From Exophiala sp. HKRS030 (taxonomy: Eukaryota > Ascomycota > Eurotiomycetes > Chaetothyriales > Herpotrichiellaceae): 64,000 nt of DNA. The stretch covers positions 744,001-808,000 of the forward strand of contig JAHWDD010000005.1 of the NCBI GenBank assembly GCA_023897205.1, written 5' to 3'. The notes beneath the pieces were generated by a model, which worked only from the letters and a program-made list of their open reading frames with translations, had not been told where the DNA came from and made no database searches. Made by a program: the position numbers and the translations under genes. Below are positions 10,078 to 21,100 of this stretch, in pieces; positions within the stretch are counted from its first letter, which is position 1, and every line of letters starts with the position of its first letter.

Positions 10078-11256
10078 GTTTGGAAACTAGCGACTCTCGG
10101 TGGAATGGGCCAATGGTCGAAGGATTGCGTTCCAGACAAGGCAAGACAAGATATGACGAAGGAGCTTGGGGTTCGTTCTTCAAAATGAGTACAAGGATGA
10201 ATTGTACCAAGGGGTCTCTCCAAGGGTGTTACTTGAGAGGTGCATAGAGATATGGTACATTTATCTCTTGAAGGGGTCCAAATACCCGTCACGGAGTAGC
10301 ATGAATATCAACATGGCATTTTATGGAGTATTCAATGCATACCTAGATTCTCCAGTGTACGATGTTTCGCTCCCAGTTTTTTCCATTGTTTCGTTTCGTT
10401 GTGTGCTGGGTAGATAGGGATGGCATTGGGTTCACTCTGTGTGGCGAGTGGTGACTAGTGAGTGGTACATTTTTGACCATTGTTTTCATTTTGGTTGTAC
10501 CATTAAGATTATTTGTAGTTGCCTCGGACATTAAAAGGACGAGGACTCTGTAGGTAGATACTTGGTGGTCATGTAATCTATTGTAATACTCCGTAGATTC
10601 CGTTCGAATACGGAGAAGTCGGTCAGAATACGGAGTAGTGCCTTGACTACCCATTGTACGTGTAGTAGTGGTGTATGTATCTATTTGCGGTACTGTTCGA
10701 GTCAAGACCTCGGACTCGGGGTGCGGAACCAGCACTCTGCAAGTCTTTTTACATATTACAGGAGATACTGTACGAGAGTATTGAGCGAGGTCTCTCTTCC
10801 TTGCCGGGGAGATTTGTTCTACTCGTGTGAAATGAACCTCGGTTGTTTTACTCCACATTTTGTCCATAAGGAACGAGTATTATACTACTTGGTAAGCCCG
10901 TACTCTACTGCTTATCTCTCTTTGCTTTTTCGAAGAAGAAACACAAAAGGTACGGAAATCGAGAAGGAATCGAAAAATCGAAAAACAGAACCTGGGACTT
11001 TGGAACAGTGATAAACAAATAAACAATAACCAACCAATACGAGATCGAGTCTAACACGGATCGCACGCGTAACGAGGTACCACCACCGAACTTGTTTCAA
11101 TATTACTCAACAAACCAGGGGGAAAAAAACCCTTGCTTGACTCAACTTCACCGACCGATCCAATTGGAAGGATAGCCCTGCAGCCAAAAGACAACGACCA
11201 AAAGAAAAAGAAGAGTCGACCCACTGGAAGGGAAAAAAAAGAGAGGACGACGAAAA
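10078..11256. other. Intergenic, about 1.2 kb
   Basis: No gene is supported. Exact copies of the TACGGAGTA word occur at 10587-10595 (reverse orientation) and 10629-10637, with a one-base variant at 10609-10617 between them. The right end is A-rich and forms the leader of the GST-kappa-like gene. Confidence 0.55.
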
Positions 11257-12173
11257 ATGGCCGACAATACGAATGTCAAACCAAAGATAACATTGTACGT
11301 GGACGTTGTCAGTCCATTTGCCTACCTTGGTTATTATATGCTCAGAGTAAGTAAATTTTTTGCTTTTTTTTCTTTCTTTTTTTCCCCCTTTATTCCTTCT
11401 GGTGCGTCGTCGCATACTGCATACATGACCGAGTCATCGTGTCTTGTTACTCGCCATACGTATGCCCATCCAGTCTCCAAACAACCTTGGAAAAACTTGA
11501 CCCTTTCTGAATTCTGACCGATTTCTTCCTTCTTTGTTGTCATCAGAACCATCCGACCTTTTCCCCGTCTCGGGTGGAAATAACCTACACCCCCATCTTC
11601 CTGGGGGGGTTGATGAAACAATGTAACAACACCACCCCCATCAGTATCGCCAACAAAGGGGTCTACATCGACAAGGAGAGACGCCGGTGGACCAGACAGT
11701 TCAACATACCGATGAGGACGGAATTCCCCCCGGGGTTTCCAATGTCCACGCCTACCCTGAACGTTCAAAGATTTTTGACCGCGTTGAACTTGACGAGTCC
11801 CAAACATTTGGTGACCGCTTTGGATGTCTTGTATGGTACTTTTTGGGCGCCACCCGACACCGACGCGACAGGAACAAAAGTTTGGGAGACTCAAGTCTTT
11901 GCCGGCCTCCTGAAAAAAGTCATACCTTCGGAAATCGTCGACGATTGTTTGAACAAAATGTCCACCAAACAAGTCAAGACGGAATTGTCCTCTCGCACAC
12001 AACAAGCTTACGAGGATGGTGCTTTTGGGTTGCCTTGGTTCCAGTGCGAGACCGTCGACGGACAAAAGGAAGGGTTCTGGGGGTTCGATCACATGGGTCA
12101 GGTCGTCAGGTTTTTGGGTTTGAATGAGACCATACAGGATGGGACGACGGGGGAGTTGAAACCTTTGTTGTAG
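11257..12173 (+). CDS. GST-kappa / 2-hydroxychromene-2-carboxylate isomerase-like protein (DsbA fold)
   Basis: This is a thioredoxin-fold DSBA-family enzyme (PF01323 type) of the glutathione S-transferase kappa/HCCA isomerase group. Relatives conjugate or use glutathione in peroxisomes or mitochondria, or isomerise naphthalene-pathway intermediates in bacteria. Exon 1 (11257-11346) encodes YVDVVSPFAYLGYYML, with the Ser-Pro of the glutathione site. A 200-nt T-rich intron follows, then exon 2 (11547-12173); total about 238 aa. The C-terminal half has the family's VWETQVFAGLLKKVIPSEIVDD-like helices and a late AFGLPWFQC ... GFWGFDHM segment near the usual active-site cis-Pro region. There is no signal peptide and no evident C-terminal SKL. 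Its neighbour downstream is a same-strand dehydrogenase. The substrate cannot be read from sequence. Confidence 0.83.
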
Positions 12174-12540
12174 AAGCACCATCGTGAGCATGAGAATGAA
12201 AACCATACGAGTATGATTGTACGTATACCGTCTCTCATACAACAAACATACAGCAAAGTAGAGGTCTACCCAGATATGTATATACGACTTTTCCCCTTTC
12301 CAATAGTTCACATTTTTCTAATTCAGTACATACTAAAGTCGTTTGACAAGGGTAGTTTTTGATCCGGCTGGTGTTTTGACATTTTCAAAGATGGATAACG
12401 AACAGATAGACGTTTTGACTTGAGATAATCGGCCAAATGTGCCGAATTGCTTGTAAACCCATAGTCGCGAAAGGATGGCGGTCGAAAGACATCTTTCGGC
12501 CAAATTGTCATCCACGAATGCTCCGTACTGAGCTTGGGTA

Positions 12541-12565
12541 TGTATATATATACACACACACACAT
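12541..12565. repeat. AT/AC microsatellite
   Basis: A short run of TA then CA dinucleotides lies in the intergenic stretch before the SDR gene. Confidence 0.8.
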
Positions 12566-12672
12566 GCAGATATGTTTATAAATTCTTCGAGGTTTGAGCA
12601 TCTCAGGAATTAAACACCCTTCAAGACCATTACAAGTTCTATCATAAAAAGTCACGAAATACAAACCCCAGC

Positions 12673-13518
12673 ATGTCTACGACCCAAAAAACAATCGCCT
12701 TGATTTCGGGAGCAAACACTGGCGTAAGTAGTCTCAAGTACCGCCTGCTCGTGAGATTGATTGATCGATCTGACTGACCCACTTTTGCCCTCTTCAAAAA
12801 ACAGATTGGTGAAGCGACCGCCAGGATCCTGGCTCGAGACCATGGTTTCCACGTCCTCGTCGGTTCTCGGAATCTGGAGGCGGGAGAAAAAGTGGCCAAA
12901 TCCATCACCTCCCAAGGACACTCTGCCGAGGCCGTCCAACTGGACGTCACTTCCGACGCATCCATCGCCGCCGCGGTCGACAAGATCGAAAAGGATTTTG
13001 GTCTCCTCGACGTCCTCGTCAACAACGCGGGTATCTTGATCGACTACGTGCCCGGGGTCAACGAGTCGACCAAGGGCCTCACGACGAGAGAAATCTTCAC
13101 CCGGACCGTGTCGGTCAACGTCGTCGGCACGGCCTGTCTGACCGACGCGTGCGTGCCACTGTTGCGAAAAGCGGCGGCGGCCCGACACCACCCGCGTGTC
13201 GTCTTCGTCTCTTCCATCATGGGGTCCATCCAGGAGGCCGGCGTCAAGACCAACCCCTGGTACCCGCTCGACTACAAGGCCTACGACACCAGCAAGGCCG
13301 GGGTCGACATGCTGGCCGTCCAGTACTCCAGGATCTTGGAGGACGTCGGGGCCTCGGTCAACGCCGTGTGTCCGGGTCTGGTCCGTTCCGCCCTGACCAG
13401 GTACACCATGGGGGAGACCCCCGAGGTGGGGGCCAGGAGGATCGTCGAGTTGGCCACCGCCGAGGAAGGGGGACCGACGGGTACTTTCACCAACATCCAC
13501 GGTCCCATTGCATGGTAG
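12673..13518 (+). CDS. Short-chain dehydrogenase/reductase
   Basis: This is a classical NAD(P)-dependent SDR of about 254 aa in two exons (12673-12723 and 12805-13518). The cofactor motif TG(A)NTGIG is split by the intron and restored on splicing (SGANTG|IGEATA). NNAG follows, then the catalytic serine in VVFVSSIMG and YDTSK as the YxxxK dyad. The C-terminus has the usual PGLV segment and a final NIHGPIAW. No signal or membrane segment is present. The gene lies about 500 bp downstream of the GST-kappa-like gene on the same strand and is convergent with a Zn2Cys6 regulator, whose stop codon is 116 bp away. The exon is GC-richer and more C-ending than nearby housekeeping genes. The substrate is unknown; a carbonyl or xenobiotic reductase is plausible. 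Confidence 0.88.
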
Positions 13519-13634
13519 AAATTCTTTTTTTTTTCTTTTTCTTTTGGAAGAAAAAATTGGTGAAATCTAGGCGACGGCGCGGTCGATCAAAGGTCGTTGA
13601 GGTTTGGAAATTTTCAGGGTCGTATCATCGGTTG

Positions 13635-15503
13635 TCATACCATACTTCCAATCAGATTCACCAATGATCCGGCATTGTCGATTCCTGCGTTCCAGCAGTC
13701 CAGTTTTCTCGCACTTACAGAATCGTCGCGGGCCGAATGTTGCGTGTCGACGAGATCACCGACCGTGACTAGTCCGTCCATTTGAAGCATTCGACTGGCG
13801 GCGTATTCCGTCTCCCACGTTGTTTGGGAGGTTGCTTCCCACACTGGTTTTGGTCCGGGGAGTGCCATGCTTCTTGTACTCCCTGAAGAGTCGCAGACAC
13901 CACCAGTTTTCACACAGGCGGCACATCCAATGAGTAGCCACAGGATCGTCATTCTGAAAACGACACCGTGATCAGCAAAAAAACTGACTTGCCTCGTGTC
14001 TCACACAAAACATACCGTCTCCGGGATTCTGCAAAGATCCAATCTTCCCAACATAGACTTGGGTTCGTCAATTCACTTTCACTCCCGTGTCCACCAAACA
14101 TGCCTTTGAAGGTGACGCAAAAATTCTAGAAACAAGGTTAGCCACCACTCTTGTGTATGTGTGCGGGAAAGAAAAGGTGACCTACAAATAGTATGTGTGT
14201 GATTTCTTGACCGTACCCGGCATTGATCGGTGAGTGATCCACGATACACATGATTAAATATACCATGCAAGCTTGTTGTGCCGCGAGATTGTCGAATGGA
14301 GACATCCGAGGCATCTTAAAAGCTACCAGTCAGTTCGTCCGGTCTATACTTTTTGTCTCTAAGGGCCAGGTACTACCACACACCTCATTTGCAAGACGAT
14401 TACATTCCGCCCCGATGGTCCGCCAGAGAAAAGGTTTTGTGTCTGGCGTGCTGGAAGCCAACATCTGTGCGATACCCATGCAAGTTGATAGAGCATCAGG
14501 TAGATCCGATGGTGGTGTTGATTTTGTCGCCAGGACATTGGAGTGAGGGTGAATAAACCAAGGGAGTGTCTCTCTCCGACGCATCATGACAGGAAACGCG
14601 CGCAACGCTTGGATGACGAGGTCGGCACTCCGGTGAGCTTCTGGTCGCGCGTGACCAGAAACGGTCCTCGCCAGAGGAGTGTCGGTGTCGACGGCAAACG
14701 AAAGGCCTCGTTGTGTCCATGTGCACCAGCCAGACGCTTGCTCCACAGGGACGATCCCGCCTTTCGCCGCCGTAGGCGCGGTTTTCGAGCAACCGGGATG
14801 GTCCCATATCAAGTCGTCGAAGAGTGATGAGCCGTCAAAGGTACTGAATGCGTCTTGAAACAAGTATGGCTCTGAGTTGACTAATTGGACAAAACCGTCG
14901 CTGTTGTCGACGTTGGCTGTAGTCGTCCAGGGCTCGAGGCCGGTCGTGCTGTGCTCAGAGTCGGTCGGTTCGGTGTACATGGTCGGATCACTGCCCGAGA
15001 ATGTTCCGCCGACACTTGGTGACGTCGTGGGGCTGTAGACTTTGGGTTGATCTATACGTTCGTCCACGGGCGACGACGACCTCGGGTTGCGCGTTGATGC
15101 TGATTCATCATAAACGCAAGGCACACCTCTTTTCGTACATCTCAGACACGGTTTCTCGAAGCTACATTTGACCTTTGAAGTGTTGCAAGCCCTGCAAGAT
15201 CGCGGTCGGCTTGACGTACGACTTCCACAATAGCGGCGATGTCGATTTCGTGAGGACTCTATAGGACGTTATTAGAGGATAGGAAATTTTCCTCACAAAT
15301 ACAAGCAACACCGTACCTTTGATGAATGGTTTATCGCAGAGTGGGCAGAAATGTAGTGTAGACGGTCTAGATGATAGGGTAGGGCTCTTGCCTGGTTCGC
15401 AGGACCTCGTCCCTAGATTCATACCCCATACCTCTGTCAAATGACAGAATACACGTCCTATTCCAGAAGAAGATTGAGAATTGATTGAATAGGATGAAGA
15501 CAT
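13635..15503 (-). CDS. Fungal transcription factor with C2HC finger plus Zn2Cys6 cluster
   Basis: This nuclear regulator is reconstructed from five exons (15503-15317, 15258-14384, 14314-14186, 14125-14016, 13953-13635), about 539 aa. Residues C53, C56, H69 and C72 form a C2HC-like finger that crosses the first junction. The Gal4-type cluster follows with C82, C85, C92, C98, C101 and C108 at spacing 2-6-5-2-6. The C-terminal half carries blocks typical of fungal regulators of this architecture: LAAQQACMVYLIM and WEDWIFAESRRR, then LPGPKPVWEA. Every junction has GT-AG ends and keeps frame; one intron contains a clear gctaacc branch. The start is the ATG at 15503; the open frame goes on to a TTG. 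The gene is convergent with the SDR gene, so it may control the neighbouring GST-kappa/SDR pair, but that is inference. Confidence 0.82.
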
Positions 15504-15877
15504 CGACGGTGGTGAGATGGATGGATGACTAATTACTCTGCAAACCTCGGGCAATTTGGCCGAATTTTGCTTATGTAAGTCGACTGTTTAAACAGAGAGA
15601 GGCAAGGCAGAGAGGCACATCACTTTGCATTTCGCAGATCCTCTATCTTTGACTGGGTCTCACTTATGACTGCTATGGAAAACAATACATCACTTGCATG
15701 GTCTATTCTGTGAGTTCAACCGCAGGTCTAACAAGATTCAGTCATTGCAGGAACCTCTAACCTCCTGTAGTCACGCACGATGGCTTTGCAGTCATTCAAT
15801 CTCGTGTACTCTAGACTATGCTTCTAGTAATGGTCATGATCTCGTACCGTAGCCATGGTAATATTCAGACAAGTCCA
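15504..15877. other. Intergenic between regulator and CobW gene
   Basis: No gene is seen. It should hold the regulator's promoter and the CobW 3' flank. Confidence 0.5.
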
Positions 15878-17124
15878 TCAGGTAATTTTCTCAATCTTCA
15901 ACACCCCATTCTCCTCCTTTCCATCCTCTCCCTCAAGAGCAATAAAGTCTCCCTTTTCTAGTCTTCGGATCCATCTAGTAGACTCCCCTCTGGCTAGTAT
16001 GAATGTTAGTCTTGCGCTTGCTGATTCCATCGCCTTGAAAGCCGTCCCGGGCAAAGGTGTGTACGTCCAGCGTCCAAAGGCCCAATTCAACACATAAAGG
16101 CTTTGGCCTTCCGAGTCAACCGAGATCCCTGGTTTACTCTCGCCGGTCGAATCGGGAGGGGGTTTGGACGACAAGACAAGGCCTTTGATCCGATAGACTT
16201 CGTCCTTTGGTGCCGACAATAGTAGATCCTCAAAAGACTCCAGCACCACTCCTTGAGGCGGCTTGGAGGTGTCCTGATTACGCAGCACAACGCTGAGCAC
16301 CTCGACCTCTTCTTGATGATGGCCGTGCGAATGTCCATGACCGTCGGTATGGTCATGTTCGGACTCCTCATTGAACTCGATGGCCCCTCGTAGTCCCTGT
16401 GCACGAACCATGGCGCCGTCGATACCCATGATCAGTTCGAAGTCGACCCATCCCTTGTCACTTTTCACCCACGCAACTTGGACGTCGAGATCGCCCACAC
16501 GGTCCAGGGCTTCGTCAAACCTCCGTTCATCCACATGCTCCCACTTGTTGAATACTATCAAGTCGGTGAATTTGGCTTGCATTTTGGCCGTGTAGCTGGT
16601 GTCATCGTAGCCCTTCCAATTCTCGACATCAATCACACTGATGACCCCATCCAAGGAGAACGTTCCGGGGTTCTCTCGTGCCACCCTGTTGACCTCCATT
16701 GCCAGAGTCGCGGGAAACGCCGAGCCAGAAGTTTCGATGATGATCCTGCTCGGGTTCACCGTGTCTCGAAGTTGAAACAGTGCGTCGCTGAGTTGACCAA
16801 CGAGGTTGCAACAGATGCAACCGTTGAGAAGTTCTTTCACACCAGATATGGAAGCCGAGCCTGCAAGTTGTGAGTCGACAGCAACATCTCCAAATTCGTT
16901 CTTGAGGAGGGCGAGCTAAATAGTTTGCATCAGTAACTCGCATCCAAGCAAGCTCAGATCGGTCTGCCAGAGTAGCCAAATATCTGTGCACTTCGTGAAG
17001 GCGACAAAGGAATATCCTTGCTTACCTTGTAGTTTTTGGGCAACTGTGGAATTAAATTCAAGATTAACGTCGTCTTCCCTGCTCCCAAGAAGCCGGTTAT
17101 GATAGTGACTGGAGTCGGAGCCAT
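15878..17124 (-). CDS. CobW/P47K (COG0523) G3E-family GTPase, putative metal chaperone
   Basis: This G3E GTPase of about 378 aa has two exons (17124-17026 and 16915-15878). Exon 1 ends just after the P-loop GFLGAGKTT (residues 11-19). Exon 2 carries the metal-binding GCICC (about 65-69), ETSGSAFP, and an NKxE-type base motif (FNKWEHV). A His-rich loop (GHGHSHGHH, about 222-235) precedes the C-terminal CobW_C domain with LNWAFGRWTYTPLP. Relatives load zinc or other metals into client enzymes; the Cys and His motifs are consistent with this. The short N-terminus goes straight into the P-loop and lacks the CPxLxPxx-type extension that, as I recall it, Zng1 uses to bind methionine aminopeptidase. 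It is therefore probably another COG0523 subgroup. The metal and client are unknown. Confidence 0.88.
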
Positions 17125-17794
17125 TGCTCGTAAGCCCCGAGTTCGTCGTCTGTCCTGTAATTGTTGCTAGAGACGAGAATTTGTTGGGGATTCTCAAGGT
17201 ACCTAGTATGGCTGATAAGAATAGGAAATGTCTGGTCTAGTACAACAAGCGAGAAAATAGAATTGGTGCTTCCTTGGTATATGTGGTCTAAATTCGCTGA
17301 AATTCGTTGTTGAAGTAAGGAATGAATTCTTGCGCGAGGCTTTGATGCCGAATAAATTACAATCAAATTCTGGTGACGTCGGCACATAAAACGTTCCCCA
17401 AAGCATGGGAAGGCCGACACGTGATAAATGGAAGTTGTTGTCAACCACTACTCTTCCTGTCGTTTGATTTGATGAGGCAATGAGGAAAGCTACAGGATTT
17501 ATCTTCTAATAGAAGGCAAGGCAATACGTTACGGTGCACCAGAACACGAACTCTAGACACAGATGCGGTGGTGGCTGATGAAACAATAAGGGGACGGAAA
17601 GTCTGTATGAATTGAATCATCCCTGCGACAGGGAGAATATTGGCTTCTGAAAATATTTGTGTATAAGATGTACAAAAGAGTGTGTGATAACAGCAAAGAA
17701 ATGTCCTGGAACGCACAGGTGACCGAAGCGAGCCATTCAACGGAAACCCCATATCGCGTCCCTTCCAGCCCCATTTGAGTCAATCCGCCTGGTC
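17125..17794. other. Intergenic between CobW and ODC genes
   Basis: No gene is supported; short open frames only. It contains the CobW promoter (right of 17124) and the ODC 3' flank. Confidence 0.5.
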
Positions 17795-19164
17795 TCAATA
17801 TCCAAGCAAGGCGGACGCCCCAGGCTCGCTAGAGATGTAGATGACTTCGTGGTCATCATTGTAACCGTTGAATTTGGTAGCCGAGCATTTGGTGTACGCC
17901 CCCATGTTCTCGAAGAACAACCAGTCGCCAATATTGATAACCCCGGGCAGGAAGTAACGGTCGGCAATGATATCAATACCATCGCAGGTAGGTCCCCAGA
18001 TGGAGTACTCGACCAGTCTCTCCTTGTTTTCTGGCGCAGAGAGGATTTGTGGCACTGGGTGTTGATGGTCGAAAATGATGTTTGAGAAGTTGCCGTAAAC
18101 ACCATCGTTCAAGTAGAGCATGTATGCCTTTTCTCCCTCTTCCTCACTGATCACTTCGCGACGGGCAATGACATTGGCGGCCAACGTGAAGGCGTTGGAC
18201 GTGTAGTAACGACCAGGCTCTCCAATGACACGCACGTGAGGTGGGAAATGTTCCTCGATAGCTTCATTTAAATTTCCAGCAAACATCTCAAATGTTTCAT
18301 CAACGAAACCTCCGCCAACATCAAGCATCTTCAGATCATATCCGAGCTCAGCTGCTTCGTCAAAGACATATCGAGCATCTTTGACCGCCTGTCCAAATGA
18401 ATTTGGATCGCTGGCTCCAGATCCAACGTGGAAGCTGACTCCGACAATGTTCAATCCGAGCTCCTTTGCCAGAGCGAGCAACTCTTTCGCGTCAAGCAGA
18501 CTCGCACCGTACTTGGCACTAAGGCGGCACAAGCTGGTTGAATCGTCGGTCAAGATTCGAAGAACCAATTCAGCATCGGGGTAACATTCCTTGATCTTTC
18601 GGAGTTCATCGGTGTTGTCAAAGGTCATCTGAGTAACTCCGACCTTGCGAGCGTGACGAAGGTATGATTTTGTTTTGCAAGGCTGGGCATAGATGATACG
18701 GTTTGGGGCTACGCCAAGACTGAGCACCATATCGATTTCAGCCCTAGATGCACAATCGAAGCCTGTGCCCAATTTCGCCAAAAGGCGAAGCACTTCCCGG
18801 TCTGGGTTGCATTTGACCGCTGTTTGAGATCAGCACTGGAAACACAGATCGAGCAAGGGGGATTGGACTAACCGTAAAAGGGCTTGACACGGCCTAGATT
18901 GAGCTTCCAACGAAGATGCTGGCGGTAAACTTCACCTAGATCCGCCACGTAAAACGCATCTTCTTCGCCGGGCTCGCAAGTATCAACATTGACACGGTCA
19001 ATGTGTTCTTGAAGAACTTTCCTAATCAAAGCCTTAGAGGCAAAGCCAGTCACATCGGATTCAACGCCATGATTGTTGTTGGTGTCGAGATAGTCGACTT
19101 TATTGTCATTCAAAATAGTGGTTTCTTGGTGGTCAATGGCAATCGCAGAAGGTGCCATAACCAT
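17795..19164 (-). CDS. SPE1: Ornithine decarboxylase
   Basis: This PLP enzyme makes putrescine from ornithine, the committed step of polyamine synthesis, in the cytosol. Two exons (19164-18873 and 18819-17795) encode about 438 aa. The PLP lysine lies in PFYAVKCNPD (about K100), exactly over the junction TAC-G|CG. Other signatures are SFHVGSG, LDVGGGF and GEPGRYY (phosphate binding), and the catalytic cysteine in WGPTCDGID (about C377). The N-terminal 60 residues are variable, as in other fungal ODCs. The start at 19164 (MVMAPSA) is preferred; the internal Met two codons later would also do. The upstream 525 nt on the coding strand have no ATG at all. ODC is usually controlled by polyamines through antizyme and translation, so this leader is of interest. 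Confidence 0.95.
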
Positions 19165-19689
19165 GCACAATCAACGTTAGGGGGGCTTTCTGGATTCTGC
19201 TCCTCTGGGGATCTGGCTTTGCCTCACTGACTCTCCCTCACGAGGAGGAAGAACCTCGAGTGGCGACCTATGCGGCAGCTGAACGGGAGGTGATTGTTGC
19301 AGGGGGCTTTCAGACTGAAAAGCAGAAAGCGGAATTGACGTTTGGCAGCTCAGCAGGTGGTGGACGAGTGTTAAGAATATGTCGGTGTTTGCAGGATGAT
19401 GCAGTTTGAAAGCGAAGCGCGAACGATGTCGACGCCGTGGTATAGGGTGCCCTTGGAATGCCAAAGGCGAGTGATTGAGCTGTAGTAGAAAAAGCTGTGC
19501 CTCGATCAGACACGACTAATGTTGCTGTTCGAACAAAGTAGAATTGTTGAGGTGTAAAGCTGTTGAAGAGAAGTAATTGCTGTGCTGTTCGATAAGGATT
19601 TTTTTATTTTGATTGACGACAGTTTAGTGGGGGGCAAAGGCTCGGGAGGGCAAATGGAGGCCCCAGCAAAAATTCCAAGCCTCAGTGAA
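19165..19689 (-). promoter_or_regulatory. AUG-free putative 5' leader/promoter of ODC
   Basis: On the ODC coding strand I find no ATG from the start codon back to 19690, about 525 nt. Roughly eight would be expected at random. Absence of AUG is the usual mark of a long scanned 5' untranslated region. The stretch is G/A-biased on the plus strand, so C/T-biased in the transcript. The transcript start is not visible. Confidence 0.55.
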
Positions 19690-19991
19690 TCATCGTGCGA
19701 TCTCAGATGTCAGTGTGAATCAGCGCTAATAATCTGCACGGCCATTTGTGGGCTTTGGTGATCTCGGTCGTGCCGTTCTCGTTGAGTTTTTTGTGTGCGG
19801 GAATTTCGGAAGCACGTGACATGGATATATACTGGGGCACTGGGTCCCTCTCCCGCCAACATCAACGCAGCCGAAGGTAGACCTGCAGACCGCCATTGTC
19901 GACGAGGTAGTCGTGATAGCATCGGATTCTTGTATTGGCGTGATCTAGGTGACAACGAAGAGCGAGGAACAGCGCAAGATCAGCTTCAGTC

Positions 19992-21100
19992 TCATCCTTC
20001 CGAGGGTCGATAAACGTAGGTGTAGAATTCGATCGTGGGATGTTCCACATCTTGATCAGTGATTGTGTGAGGCAATGCAATATTGAGTGTTTCTGTGAGT
20101 TGGAAGGCGGTGTCTTGCATCCGTTCAAAGAAAATTGTATCGGCTTCGTGTCGTCTTTTGAATCCAACCAGCACAAGCACATTTGGTGCACGAGTGGCCA
20201 ACTGCCTCAAAGTCTCTACCAAGTGGACACTGCTGTCAGGGTTGTAGATACAATCCGAAACCAAGATGAGATCGTAATTCACATTGGAACTATCGTCAAG
20301 GCCCGAAGCCCAATCCAACACCTCTGCTTGGACACTAGATCCTGCCAGCGGCGCCGCAGACTTTACATTGCTCGCCAAGATCTCCTGAGCATCTTGCAGG
20401 TCGGTAAGGAGCATATCACACTTGACAGATTGAGCGAAAGCGATGCCCACAATGCCACAGCCAGCCCCCAATTCCAGAACCCGTAAATGTCTCGTCTTGC
20501 TGGTTGTCAGCAGAGCGGTGAATTTGGTAACACCATCGACCGCCGGAGGGTTGAAGGCTTTGGCAAAGTACATCAAGAAGCCTAGACTAGCATCCCTTGA
20601 CCTGTTGTTAGTCGATCCGACATAAGGTGAAGTACTCACCAGATATGTCGCGCGATACTGTCGCCCGTTTCTTCCCACATGCAGACTCGGCTTTTGTTGG
20701 GCAAGAGCAGCTGCCGTTCGACAATAGGTTCAGTTCGCTGCCTATCAACCATGGCGAAGGCCGGACTCCAGACATCAAGGATCTCGGGAATCCCGAAAGA
20801 TGCAATAGTAGATGCTGTCTCGTTGGTCGTCACATGGAGTCGAGCAGATCTTGACATGTACTTTCCCGGGCAACCCGCAACGAATTTGAGGGCTCTCGAA
20901 GTAGCCTGCCACTTGATAGTCTGTGTATGAAGCACTCCATGAGGACGATTAGTCTCTACAACCTCTACGATGAGGTCAGCATCTAGGGGATAAAGGGAAT
21001 CGCCCAAATCGGTAGTCACGGCGACCACAGCAGAGATGTCAACCGACTTCTTGCCGACATTGGTCTGTGGTGTGCGCAGAAACCGAATGTAATGGACCAT
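19992..21100 (-). CDS. Class I SAM-dependent methyltransferase (METTL21/Efm-like, Methyltransf_16)
   Basis: Two exons (21100-20640 and 20601-19992) encode about 356 aa. Motif I is LELGAGCGIVGIA near residue 194; motif II follows at LLTDLQDAQ, and VSDCIYNPDS corresponds to the post-II acidic/aromatic motif of family 16 protein-lysine methyltransferases. An N-terminal domain of about 150 residues (opening MVHYIRFLRT) precedes the catalytic fold, as in fungal proteins of this type. The intron is only 38 nt but has a good donor (gtgagt) and a gactaac branch, and it is needed to join IARHIW to the SAM domain. The frame extends upstream only to a TTG, so the ATG at 21100 is used. The target, probably a translation factor or other protein lysine, cannot be read from sequence. 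Confidence 0.82.

Noticed and set aside
11334..12311. 325-codon minus-strand frame over the GST-kappa-like gene
   Set aside because: Antisense shadow; it runs through the T-rich intron and gives a composition-biased product.
12652..13500. 282-codon minus-strand frame over the SDR gene
   Set aside because: The Gly/Asp/Arg-rich product is the mirror of C-ending codons on the true strand.
11257..15503. Secondary-metabolite gene cluster
   Set aside because: No PKS, NRPS, terpene cyclase or other backbone gene occurs; two enzymes and a regulator are not enough.
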